NCBI GenBank assembly: GCA_003415625.1
Contig: PYIU01000003.1
Location: forward strand, 6,882,001-6,946,000
Source of the DNA: Aquanectria penicillioides
Lineage: Eukaryota; Ascomycota; Sordariomycetes; Hypocreales; Nectriaceae
DNA: 64,000 nucleotides
Direction of reading: 5' to 3'
Of this stretch, positions 1 through 11,047 are shown piece after piece. A model generated the notes under the pieces. That model made no database searches and was not told the DNA's origin. It was given only the letters and a program-made list of their open reading frames with translations. The translations under genes and the position numbers were made by a program. The first letter of the stretch is position 1. Every line of letters begins with the position of its first letter.

Positions 1-273
1 GATGCTTTTGGCCAGGAACCGTAAGTGTTCAAAGCTTAACTGCAAATGCAGCCATCTTACTCGACAGCGGCGCCCCACCTCGAACAGTAGCGCATCAGCA
101 GGCGGCATTAGCGGCAGCCAAGAAAGGCGGACAACGTCACGATAAGATGTCCCGAACGGCTCGATTACATGTTGTGACGTTGATCTTGGCACCGACAGCT
201 CGGTATTAAGCGTCGCGGAGTCCTCGGCAGCCCATGTCTATGATCCGACACAGGCACCGGTAAGCAGGCTGCA

Positions 274-279
274 TATAAA
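274..279 (+). promoter_or_regulatory. TATA-like box upstream of the bZIP gene
   Basis: A TATAAA hexamer lies about 90 bp before the ATG of the bZIP gene, a plausible distance for a core promoter with a short leader. The rest of positions 1-367 shows no coding signal. The function is inferred from motif and spacing only. Confidence 0.5.
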
Positions 280-367
280 TGTGGGGAGCGTCAAATCAGA
301 CGAAACCTCCCGCTAACCACCAATTTCTTCAACTCTGCACACAATCCTCCTCCGCATAGTGCTCAAC

Positions 368-1333
368 ATGGACGACCGGGACCAGCCAATGGAGAAATTG
401 GAGAAGCGCCTAGCTCTGAGCGAACTCAAGCTAGAGCAGATGCCGCAGCTATCGGAGCTGCGCAACCCCGACGATGACTGGACGGGCAAGACGAAAGCGG
501 AAGACAGGAGAAGGCGCCAGAACCGCCTTAACCAGAGGACATATCGTACGTCTTTCTATGATGTTGCATAAATTTGCCGATATAGTTCGCTGACAAATTG
601 TCATGTCATTTCAGGCAGGCGGAGGAAGCTTCAACGAGGAGGCTTCCCCGCGCCCTCCGTCAGTGCGATTGCTGGTCCAGTAGAGTTGACGTCACAGCGA
701 CTGATTACTCACGAAGGCATGCAGATGCTGAACTGTCCGGAGCACTATGCGGCGATGCATGCCTTTATGGACCAAGTCTACATTGACTATAGCCTCAGAG
801 CCATGCGGCCAGCGACGCTGCCGGCGTTGATTCGGCTAAATGTTCTGGATGCCTTGGGGCGCAATGCGGCTGCATTAGGGTTCCAGATCGAAGGGCTATG
901 CATGGACGAAGCTATCTCGCCATTCAATAGGCTGGGTCCTTGGCTTCCAGGCCAAACAAACCCCATGGCGGAGCCTTGTTCCGAGAATCTCTATCCAACC
1001 GCAAAACAGCTTGCAGTACGGCACCACCCGTGGTATGATCTCTTTCCCTTTCCCCGCATGCGGGACAACATGATTAGCGGCTTCGTGGCCGGGGTTTTCG
1101 ACGACGACGAGCTATGCTATGACCTCATTCACATTGGGGCCGGCCATGACATACAAGGCGACAAGCCAACCTTTATCGTGTGGGGAGAATCATGGGACGC
1201 CCGCGCCTGGGAGGTGAATGTCGCGTTTCTGAAGAAGTGGGGCTGGTTGATTCGAGGATGTAATGAGTTAATCGAGTCAACGAATTACTGGCGGCAAAGG
1301 AGAGGTGAGAAGGAACTAAACGTTAGTCTATGA
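368..1333 (+). CDS. bZIP transcription factor with C-terminal DUF3425 domain
   Basis: Two exons, 368-545 and 615-1333, give 298 aa. The intron starts GTACGT, ends TTTCAG, and falls inside the basic region. Joining the exons restores a bZIP basic motif: residues about 48-65 read RRRRQNRLNQRTYR followed by RRRK. The C-terminal part carries the signature of DUF3425 (HHPWYDLFPFPRMRDNM, about residues 170-186), a domain that follows a degenerate bZIP in many Pezizomycotina regulators. The leucine-zipper heptads after the basic region are weak, as is common in this group. It is probably a nuclear DNA-binding regulator; its targets cannot be inferred. The in-frame ATG at 368 is preferred over the upstream GTG at 359. 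A TATAAA box lies 90 bp upstream. Confidence 0.9.
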
Positions 1334-2221
1334 AGGAGAACTTGCTACGTTAGTTACTAATCAATGAGATATATCAAGACCTATTGTTTGCGATTGGTCA
1401 GCATATACTGTGCTTGTCAAACACTCAACACTGTCCGCCAAATAATTGGCCATTTTTGAGTCAGGTTCCCAACCCACTTTAGCTCCCACCGAACATAACT
1501 ATCAAGCCCGTCCAGTTCACCATGATCAGTTGGAAACGCTACACCTGACGTCCACCGTCCCGAGGCTCACCGTTTGATAAACGACCTGCCTAAGCATGCA
1601 TAACAACTTCCATCCACTCAAAGAGTTTCTCACAACTAATAAGCGACACCCCAATGGTTAAGGGCAGCGACGGCACTATGCCTAATCCACACACCGAAGA
1701 CTCGGCCGGGCCTCATCACCCATCCTTCCGGCATCATGACGGCTCCAACCCACCCAGTGGCTCCTTCGGGACATTCGACATGGAACATGGATGATAACAC
1801 CGAGCCGGTGAAAAAAGTTTTTCTTTTCTTTTTTATTCCCTTCTGTACGCAGTATATGTGCTACCAGTACAGGTTTTTTTCACCTTCGGCCCGTCCCGAC
1901 CTCAGTCACTCGACTATTCCCGAAGGAAGGCGCCCCAGTGACCCGCATTCGGGCACCGAATCCGTGGGGGAGGATTCGACTCGGAAGACGGAGGTTTGCG
2001 GGTCTCGAGATGAGATGCCGCAGAGGACGGGGACGTGCCACTCACATTCCGTTTATTAACCGCCAAGTAACCACCCTCCCTTATGATCCTGCTTCGAGAA
2101 TTATCTACAGAGTTGACTAGTCACAGCCGAAGAGCTAACAAACCCCCACGCTCGCGAGACACTTGTCAATCCAGCTTCATCACTCGGTGGAACCTCGTGT
2201 GTCGTTTGTATCAATGGTCGC
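1334..2221. other. Intergenic region
   Basis: This region lies between the 3' ends of the bZIP gene and the HAD hydrolase gene, which converge on it. A pyrimidine/T-rich run sits at about 1813-1835. Short frames at 1736-2120 have no recognisable domain, splice structure or codon pattern. No gene seen. Confidence 0.6.
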
Positions 2222-3900
2222 TCAAAGCTTAGCCTCAGCGGCTTCCTTCTCGCTCGGATATGACGCCCCGTCCTCGATCGGCCCACCATGCTGATGCTGT
2301 GACTCCAACTCCGGCAGCTTGATATAGCCCTTGGTGTGGGACAAAGCCGATAGCAGCCATTCTCTCGACGCCTTCATACCTTCGTTGTTGAGCGCCCAGA
2401 CCACCGCATCCACCACATCGTCAACAATGACCGCTGGTTTGTGACGCGGCTCGCGCTGCGTTTCCGTCTGTCGCCAGACACCGGTCCGGACCAGGATGGG
2501 AACCCACTCAGTACCGTCCTCGGGATTGAAATCGTTTGCACCTCGGATGTCGCTCTCTGGGTTGTCGCCAATCATGTAGACCCTTCGCAAGGGGTGGCAC
2601 TTGGTTATGTCGTGCTCCTTGTCAGCCTGGCCACGATGGCAGGCCATGTCGTGATAGTACCTAAGAAGCCTGTCGTGTGCATACTTGTAAGTGTGGTTAG
2701 ATGGTTTGCCGAGGGCATCGAACTGGAGATCCTTGCCGTCAGTAGTAGTGTACCAGAGACCCTTCAACGATTCCATGAAAGCCCCGGTGCCGAACCGGTT
2801 GAGTGGGTAGTTTGTCTTCCACAGAAGATCCATGTTGGAGATCCATAATCCAGGTTGGCCATCCTGCTGCCAGCCGTTGTTAGGCAGCGACGTGTCACCG
2901 TTCTTCTTGGAAATAGTGCCAAAGTAGCCTTTGTGTGAAATGAGGAGGTCGTGAATAATCTGAGTGTCCACTGACCAGTCCCGAGGATCGTTCCAGACAA
3001 AGATCTGGTCGATCTTTAAGGCATCGTGGGGAATTTCAGTTGTGTAAGGGTCTTCTAGGTTGAGCATCCTTTTGCCGTCCGGCAACGGGACGTGTTTCCC
3101 GTGGAGCCAGTCCTTGTTGAGCTCGAAGGGGTACACGTCTCTGCATGCGGCCAGGATGTCGCCGGGGGTAACCACTCGCTTAAAACCGTAACTATTTCTT
3201 GTTAGTCAAGTGCCTCGCGGAATCACTCGGGGCTTGGTCAACCAACTCAAGGGCTATTTGACGGGCCTGCTCAGGATGAGAACCTGTGATGAGGACGGTG
3301 CCCTCGTTCTTGAGTGACTCATCCCAGTCGCTCATGGGAGTGTGAGACAAGATCATCCTACCCCGGATCACATCATCATGCTTGCCAAGTTGAAGCCGCT
3401 CTTGCAGAGTATCGGCCTTCTTGTTCTCTGGGACACCCCCTCCATTCGTCAAGAAGACGTAGCGAATACCATTGCTCCGGATCATCTTGATCACCTTCTC
3501 GGCTCCCTCCACCCGATTTCGACCTTGATACAGAACACCATCAATGCTGCAGCAATATTAGAAACCGATTGTGAAAATTTGAGTTTTCAGTCCCTGATTC
3601 CCAGAAAAAGTGTAGATGACATCAGTGGTGGGTGCAAGGGTCAACATACTCAAATGCGAAGGCGAACTCGGAGAACAGCTTGCGCGCAGCATCGCTCGGG
3701 TCATGGAGAGTCGAGCGGTTCACGCCTAGCGAAGCTTTTCGCTGCGAACTCACAGCCGCAGTGCCATGAAACGTTCGGACACCGTGGCGCAAGGCATGAG
3801 AGCCGGCGGCGAGACCGACGAGTGGTGTCGCGAGCCGTGGCTGCATGGACCAACGACGCGCAGCAAATCGGCACTGGCCGATCACGCTGGAGCGTCGCAT
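2222..3900 (-). CDS. Mitochondrial HAD-superfamily class IIA hydrolase, CECR5/HDHD5 type
   Basis: Three exons on the minus strand (3900-3650, 3546-3247, 3191-2222) give 506 aa. Splicing exon 1 to exon 2 rebuilds HAD motif I, FAFDIDGVLYQG (Asp84 nucleophile, Asp86 acid/base). Motif II is in FLTNGGG, and the acidic motif III/IV in MIGDNPESDIRGAND. VVTPGDI and the overall length match the CECR5 family (yeast YKR070W-like). The first ~55 residues are Arg/Ser/Ala-rich with almost no acids, as expected of a mitochondrial presequence. The family are predicted phosphatases of unknown substrate. The second intron uses a GTTGGT donor, chosen because it keeps frame and yields DYGFKRVVTPG; the GTGATT donor 14 nt further on would break frame. 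The 3' end faces the bZIP gene. Confidence 0.9.
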
Positions 3901-4378
3901 TTCAAGAGCGGAAAAGTCTCAGGTGGACCTTGTGTTTCTTGGAACGTGGGTGCAAAAGTATAGGCAGGCTGCTGTGTTCTGTGGGAGACAATGGCGGAGG
4001 AAACGCGGGCTAGTTGAGGTGACACAACGACGTTGGCAATCGGCGATAACAGCAATGTATGTATGTCATCGGCAAAAATCCGCCAATATATGGAGCCCAT
4101 TGATAAACGTGCCGACTCAACATCTCCATCCGCTCAACCTTCTGTCTGCCCAACTAACGCAAGCTCATCCAGAAATCAGGGGCGCAATATAAATACGCTT
4201 GGATACCAATCGCAATGCAACAGTTTGGGAGAAAAATTACAGTGAATTGAGTGGTTTCTACCAGTGTGGCATCTATCTATCAACTATTTTGGTGGTACAT
4301 GGTGTAGTACTGTACAGAATTTGCCATCCGATATCGTAACATTCCCTCTCTCGTCCCCAGTGCAAGGGTACCAGTTTC
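3901..4378. other. Intergenic region with AT-rich TATA-like element
   Basis: This is the promoter side of the HAD gene and the 3' side of SCO1; both genes are on the minus strand. An ATATAAATA stretch at about 4188-4196 reads as TATTTATA on the minus strand and could serve the HAD gene. No coding signal seen. Confidence 0.45.
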
Positions 4379-5378
4379 TCAGTTCTTCTTGGTCCAGTCC
4401 TTCATGTGAGCCATAATGATGGATGCCGCCTGATCCGGCGAGTGCTGTCGGCCCAGAGCCTCAACAAAGTCACCATCGGGATCCATCAGGTAGAAGTAAA
4501 TGCTGTGGTCGACCAGGTAGTCCTGTCCAGGCTTGACGTTCTGGGGTGTGCTGAAATAAACGCGGTACTTCTTGCAGAGCGCCTTGATCTGGTCATAAGT
4601 TCCAGTGAGACCGATAAACTTATCGTGGAACTCGGTAAGATACTCCTTGAGGGCCGGAGGGTCGTCTCGTGCGGGGTCGCAGGTAATGAAGATGGGAAGA
4701 AGAGCGCCGGGGGCCTTTTCCTCAACTACATCCACCATTCGTGCCATCTTGTCGAGCTCCTCGGGGCAGATATCGGGGCAACGAGTGAAACCGAAGTAGA
4801 CCTATCAAGTTTCAGTTAGTTCCATTTCGAAATATCCATCGCACGGATACTGGAAATTCGATCTCAGACTCAACGTACCAGAGAGTATTTGCCCTTCATC
4901 ATCTCGCTGGTAAAGGGCTGTCCGTTCTGGTCAATCAGCTCAAAGGTGCCGCCGACCTTGGGTCGACCGACGCCCTTGGCAGCCTCAGCTATCCTCTTGC
5001 GCTGCATGCGACCCTTCTCGTACTCGAAGTACCACACCAGACCACCACAGGTAGCCACAAACAAGAAACCAGCTCTCCACGAGAATGGCTGTAACGGATT
5101 TGTCAGCCTCGAATTTCCGCGACTTGATCACAACTAGATCCGAAACGTTTCCCATATCATACCCCATTGCTGTATCGGGCCTTGGCCTGCTCGATCGTGT
5201 TCATCTTGGTTCGTCGCTGAGTGATGGGCTGTCGAGACTGGATGGACGATGGCGGGACGGTCGGTCGCAGCTGCTTGGGCTGAAAGGCGCGGCTCGAGAA
5301 GCAACGCTGGCACTGGCGGCCAGGAAGCTGGGCGAACATGCCCTGGAGCGCCCTTGAGGTTGCAATTGATTTGGACAT
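4379..5378 (-). CDS. SCO1: SCO1-type copper chaperone for cytochrome c oxidase assembly
   Basis: Three exons (5378-5163, 5088-4879, 4801-4379) give 282 aa. All introns are phase 0, with GTATGA and GTACGT donors. An Arg/Ser/Gln-rich mitochondrial presequence (~60 aa) is followed by one membrane span (GPFSWRAGFLFVATCGGLVW, about residues 72-91) and then the thioredoxin-like Sco domain. The copper ligands are visible: Cys150 and Cys154 in TRCPDICPEE, and His241 in YLVDHSIYFY. Sco proteins sit in the mitochondrial inner membrane and deliver copper to the CuA site of Cox2. Length and motif order match the family fully. The gene is divergent from SPP1 with 412 bp between start codons. Confidence 0.96.
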
Positions 5379-5790
5379 GGTGGGTGATTTGTCGCAGAAT
5401 CGCCCAATGTTGCTTGACAAGACAAAGTCTCCTGTTCTGAACTTACATCTTTCGATTATCACAAGCTCCCAAAATTGACCGCCGAATTTTTGCCGGGGGA
5501 GGGGAGGGCGACAGCCACCGCCACACGCTTGAGCTTAGTCATCTCAATCCCCTGTCCACTCATTCGAGTATCAACCTCATGCCGCGTCGAACAAGGAGTG
5601 AGCCGCGATTTTTTGGACAAATGACGGCAAATTTAGGTATAGCATTTCCTTATGGACACTAAAGACGGCCACCTGGATAAGCGCTCGGCCTTTTATTTAG
5701 AGTCAAGTGACGGGTGTTCTGTTAAGCAGTGATTGGGGGCGTTTGAGTCACCACTTGCAGCCAATTCAAGGCTTTGTTGCAATCAAAGCC
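5379..5790. promoter_or_regulatory. Shared bidirectional promoter region, SCO1 / SPP1
   Basis: This is the 412-bp interval between two divergent ATGs. It must hold both promoters. No clear TATA box is seen, and it contains a purine-rich GGGGGAGGGGAGGG stretch near 5496-5510. The regulatory role is inferred from gene orientation. Confidence 0.6.
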
Positions 5791-7181
5791 ATGGAGCAAA
5801 CGGCTTCGACAACGGCATCAGGTGACCAGCCTCGCCCTGAGGGCGCCAACAATGATGTCAAAACTGAGGCAATGGCAGATGGCACACCTCAACCTTCTAC
5901 AGAAGGGCCTCCCGCATCTTCAAAATCCCCGGCTCACCCCCCGGCCACGTCAACCTCAGACTCTCCCAGCATGGCAGGCCATCCACCCACAGCTCTGAAG
6001 AAAAAAGGCACTGCAGCAACCATAAAGAAGGCGCCCAAGCGACCAAATAACGGAGGCCCCAAGGCCGCTAAAAAGCGAAAGCCCACACAGTCAGGTGGTA
6101 CCCCGCGAGAGCCAGGCTCAGATGGCGACGATGACGATGAAGACAATGGGCCGTACTGCCTCTGTCGCGGCCCAGACGATCATCGGTGGATGATTTTTTG
6201 CGAAAACTGTGAAGATTGGTTTCACGGAGAGTGCATTAACCTGAGCAAGGATATTGGGGAATCACTCATCGAAAAGTTCATCTGCCCGAGGTGCACGAAT
6301 GAGAATCTCACAACCTTGTACAAAAAGACGTGCGCTCTGAACGGGTGTCGCAAGGCTGCACGCTTAGGACCAGGGAATGAGAGCGTTTTCTGTTCAAATG
6401 AGCATGCGCAGACCTGGTGGGAGCGCATGGTGGCAAAGCTCCCCAAGACCAAGTCCAAGGGAGGTTTCAATGACCAGTTGGTTCAGGAAGAATTCATGGC
6501 GCTGCTGGGTGGCGGGCTTTCTGGGCTTGATGAGGAGGGAATTTGGAAGCTGATAAAAGCACCTTTTGGAGGCGATGTGGCTAAGAAATCCGGCCACGAA
6601 AAGAGTAAGTTTCCTCTTCAGATGTTTGTCCTTTCGTTACCATACTAACTATTCTTGCAGTTGACGAGGAGCAATTATCCAAGATACTCTCCGGGGAAGA
6701 AAAGGAGTTTCTCGATAACGCTGCAAAGGCACGGTTCCATCTGGCTGAGGAAACGCTTCTCTGCCATAAGATGCTGACGCTGATCGAGTACGCGCAAGAG
6801 CGCCGTCGCGCGGCCATTACCGCGGGCCGCTTCGGGGAGGACATTTGTGGCTACGACCAACGCCTCGATACCATCAGCGCGCGAGACTCGTTCGCGGCAT
6901 TTGTCAAGTCACCAGAGGGCGAGGCCATCTTCAAATCATCAAAACTTGGAGACCCGGCAGGGGAGGACGACCAGGTCCGAGGGATGTGCGAGCGAAAGCG
7001 CTGCAAGGTTCACAGCGGCTGGCAAAAGATGATGGTACTGGGGATCAAGTACCAGATTCGAGAGATGGCGGGTCAGGCGGCCGAAGTTGGAGAGGAGGAA
7101 AGGGTAATGCGGGAGGCGGCGGGAGAGAGGTCACGGAGGCTGAGGGCGGAGAAGAACTGGGTGGAAGTGCTAGACGAATGA
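5791..7181 (+). CDS. SPP1: PHD-finger subunit of the Set1/COMPASS H3K4 methyltransferase complex
   Basis: Two exons, 5791-6604 and 6661-7181, give 444 aa; the intron has a GTAAGT donor and a TTGCAG acceptor. The N-terminal ~110 residues are disordered and rich in Pro/Ser/Lys, with an acidic run (DGDDDDEDN). They precede a Cys4-His-Cys3 PHD finger from about Cys123 (YCLCRGPDDHRWMIFCENC, then DWFHGECI and FICPRC). A second Cys cluster (CALNGCRKAARLGPG, FCSNEHAQTWW) follows, and then a helical C-terminus. This order is that of Spp1/Cps40/CXXC1-type proteins, which read H3K4me through the PHD finger and link Set1 to chromatin. The ATG at 5791 is the first in frame downstream of the SCO1-SPP1 promoter. 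Confidence 0.92.
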
Positions 7182-8920
7182 TGGTTGCCTGACAGAGAAG
7201 GATGCGTTTGATATTTATTCATGGAGACAAATGGCGGACATGTTTGGTGTTGCTGGCGTAAGGACACTGGGATTCCATAGGATGCAATGCGAGTTGCTTC
7301 GCACTTTGAAGCGTTGCTACCCTACAGCTGCTGGTCATGTGTATATCGGGGAAAGTGTTTGATCTGCGCAAACATGCTCGTGTTTCAGCACTGATCAGCC
7401 TTACGGACCATCCAAGTATATGATGCAGGTAGCTTAATTAACTCAGTTTTATCCATGTCAGGTCCTTGCACTGGAAGCCGTGTGGGGTTTACTCAAAAGA
7501 AGGATGCTACTTACATCCCTTGTCCCGAAGAATTCTCGAGTGCACAACCTTCAGGCTAAGAGGCCACCCCTGCATTGGATACAACATCACTTTCACAAGC
7601 TGTGTGAGCTTGACCATTCTCGACCACCCAGAGGAAATTACCCACGCTACCATCCTAAAGGAACCGACAACAGCATGAAATTCAACATACTTGCTCGACT
7701 TTGTGGTTACCCTCCTACAATGCTATTTAGAACAGCTGCCGCTTCGGTGAACCATTCATTATTGACGTATGTGGATGGCTTAGGCGCAGTACTTCGGCGT
7801 CAGACCAAGGGGAAGCGAGAGAATTTTAAGACAACGGATGGGTCAATTGGGTCCACGATTGAATGAGAAAATCGGGGGCTGGATCAAGATATTTGAGCCT
7901 GGCACGGACGGTCTTCCCAGGTTGGTGTCGCATGCCCACTGCCCTGGGGCCGCGATACTGGAGGTGAGACGCCTATCGGTTGGCAAAGTGGCGCGTCGCC
8001 GCAGTCCGCCAGGGAGGGCTGGCGCCGCTTGTTCTGTCCACGTATGAGCTCGCCAATGAGAGAAGACTCCAGGTCTGCACATTTCCAGTTCAGGGCCGAC
8101 TAAAATCTCCCGGGCCAGCTTGGGCTTCTGAGGCCACGTCAAGTGGCGTCGTGGGATCTCGCTGGCTGTATACTATGTAGTACCAGTGGCGGTCTCATCT
8201 TCGTCTGGAAGAACGTCTGATCGGCAAACTCCAAGACTTCGCGGGCCATTGTGGAAATCACAGATGAGGAACCAGCCGTGCACAGCCATTGCGGACCGCT
8301 ATACCAGCAAAGGAAAATGATCTTGGGCCAAGAAAAAACCACTAACCACGACATAGTCTGATGAGCCACCCGGCACGCATCAGTACTTGCATCGCCTCTC
8401 CCATCTGGCCCCACTCAGGCAAGGATGCACCTCCTCGATACACACGGCATTACCAGGATGTTGATCCTCCCAACGGCCCCTTGGGGGCCCTCACGCAATC
8501 ACAGACTCCAGTGTGGATAGCTGTGTGCACTCCGCGAATGACCTCCCCTGCCATGGCCCAGAGTTCTAGGTCGCCGGACGGAACCGTTGGAGAGCAGATA
8601 GTGGTTTCTTCTGAGTGAGGGTGGTAGTGTTGCTTTGCATTGATGAGTCGCGCAATCTTCAACTCTCCTGTGGACCACTGCACTCTCCCTTCCCTTCTTC
8701 CACCTCGATTTTCTTTATATACATGAATGCTAGAGGGATAGATCCCGGCAAACCCCAGCACCATTCCCGTGTTTGAGACGTCACTGCTTCTGCGTTGACG
8801 TTGAGATTCGGTTGTAACCATCCACACTTATCTCGGAGGAGTGGTCGACGACATTGCGACGAGAACGAAGGACGAGTAAACGAGCCGAGACCTCACCACA
8901 ACCAGCATAGAACCTCAATC
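7182..8920. other. Intergenic region, 1.7 kb
   Basis: Frames up to 128 aa (for example 7480-7866 +) show no domain, intron structure or fungal codon pattern. The stretch probably holds the 3' UTR of SPP1 and the promoter and leader of the membrane-protein gene at 8921. No RNA gene recognised. Confidence 0.6.
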
Positions 8921-10077
8921 ATGACCACACTAGTGGGCTTGTCCCCCGCGCGGAGCACTGGCGACGACAGCAGCTCGAGCGCGATCGTCTCCGTGACCTC
9001 AGCGGCATTTGCATCTAAAAAGGCCACTGCCACCGCCAGCGTCACCACCTCTTCATCTTCCTCTTCTTCCGGCAACATCACCTTCGTCGGGACCCTCCCC
9101 GCAACATACTCTCCATCGGCCGCATGCACTGCAATCATTAGCAATTCCGTTGCCGGGATAGACTTCGCCAGCTCGTGTCTCCCAGAGAGCTTCAACCCTA
9201 GCCCGTCCGCCTACTACTCACCCGGCTGGGAATGCCCCGATGGTTACAGCGCGCCTCCATCCTGCCATCGCTCTGTATCTACCCGTGCCACTGAGCACAC
9301 AATCACCTGCTGCCCGTCTCGCAGTAATGTGGTCCTGACCTGCGTGGCGGATCCAGCAACCCTCAAGGATGAGTGGGAGAGCCTGTTTTGCACCTGGAGC
9401 GCTGGCACTCAGCAGACAGTATTGTTGGTCACATCGACATCTGTGAATGGAACTTCTTCGTCAGTCATGACCTCAGCAGTGACCATGTCTGGTGCAGAGG
9501 GCATCAATGCGTACGGAATTCGAATAGTTTATGATGAGAGCGACCTTCCTGCTTCAGCATCAGCGACGACTACTTCGGATTCTGGATCCTCAGCATCTGC
9601 GACTGAAACCTCAAATAATGGAGATAGCTCGGGGGGCTGTCTACCGGTGCCATTGCTGCCATTGCTGTGATTATACCCGTTGTTGTTATTGCGGCTCTTG
9701 TAGGGGCCTTTTTCTGGTACCGCCGACGCAAGCAACGCCAGCTTAATTCCTCCAGCAACCCGCTTGTTGGCGGTGACATGCCAAAAGAGTTGCCACCCGA
9801 CAGCGTCCCGGCAGAACTCTACGGAGCGCAAAACCATCAGGCTCATGAGCTGGACACACCGAACATTGCCGTGGAACTGCCTGCAGATTTCCCCAAAGCA
9901 GACGACACTACAACAATTTCGTCGTCAGGCCTCAGTGCTGCTGGTTTGAGTAAGGGCGCCGTATCACCCTCTTTGAGCACTGCAGTTGTTAGCCAGGACG
10001 GCACTGCATCACCTTCTTTGAGTGTTTCTGCTGTCACACCATCGCCTGATAGAGGGAAGAATGTGCCGCGATCATGA
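8921..10077 (+). CDS. Ser/Thr-rich single-pass membrane protein (Mid2/WSC-like layout), apparent frameshift
   Basis: The reading frame opens at ATG 8921 with a Ser/Ala/Thr-rich segment. A Cys-containing ectodomain follows (SPGWECPDGYSAPPSCHRS, then TITCCPSRSN), and then a Ser/Thr linker. The frame then ends at 9670 in a meaningless tail. Shifting frame by one base in the run of six G at 9631-9636 restores a transmembrane helix (LSTGAIAAIAVIIPVVVIAA, continuing to LVGAFFW). Next come the basic stop-transfer YRRRKQRQ and a ~115-aa cytoplasmic tail ending at 10077. With one added G the product would be 385 aa. This layout (ectodomain, TM, RRRK, Pro/Ser tail) is typical of Pezizomycotina cell-surface proteins, some acting as wall sensors. 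No classical signal peptide is seen. Whether the shift is real or a sequencing error is open. Confidence 0.75.
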
Positions 10078-11047
10078 TGTCTATAGGAAGTGGCCCAAGT
10101 TTATTGAGAGAAGGCGATGGGAAGTGAGCTGAAGGATTCCACCAATGATACCACCACCAACAACACCATTATGATGCCAAAATGAAGGGAAAAAGGTCAA
10201 TTCAATATAAATTTTTACTCAATCCATATAGTTATCCATTTTCATTTAAGGACTTGCAGGATATGGGAAAGTCGAGACTTTGAAGTTGGATCAGAGTCAT
10301 GATCCCAAAGATAGGCACTCATTTTTCTAAATTATTTCAGGTGCCAAGGCTTCAAACACATCCAATTTGCAACCTTCGGCATTTGGCTCAATGCAGAATG
10401 TTTGTCAGGTTTCGTCCGAACTCTTTGGACCTGATACACAATTAACCCCCTATGCTTAGATCAATAATTATAGGGGACTTCCTGGTGGCTTGGTAAGCAG
10501 GCAAAATGCCCCCACCTCGAGAGGTGATCAAACGGGTCGCTATGTTGGATGTTACAGTTATTACGGATAGATATAAACCAGATAGTAATAGAAAAATGTA
10601 GGTTTTATTCTTTATTTTGAAATTTTTTGATAAAGTTATATGAATTAAATTGTGTCTATTTTCATTTTCTTGGTTATTGAATCATCATAGCAGCTTGACC
10701 CACCAAGTCTCTCAACTCCTAGTAAACCACTGTAGCTCAAATAAAGTGGGCTGTTGCTCAAGTGTCCCGCATTATGTCACCAACACCCCGCAGCTTCGAA
10801 AAAATTCCTTGTCCCGACAACCACCAAGAAAAAAAAAATACTTGGAGTCCTGTCCATTCGCCATCTGCTTATCAAGCAACAGCACCACCGAGGCGCCAAG
10901 CAGGACAAATAAATACCTTGCTCGCCACGATCGTGACGGAGGATTGACCAGACGCCTTGTCGTTTATTCCTTTCGACTGGGAACTTTGTTTCCCCCCGCG
11001 CATTCCAACCCTTTTCAGCGAAATCATACAGAAATTACCCCGCCATC
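10078..11047. other. Intergenic region, AT-rich in the middle
   Basis: About 970 bp between two plus-strand genes. Positions 10190-10240 and 10560-10670 are AT-rich. The last ~130 bp before SQT1 are pyrimidine-rich, as in many fungal leaders. No gene seen. Confidence 0.6.
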
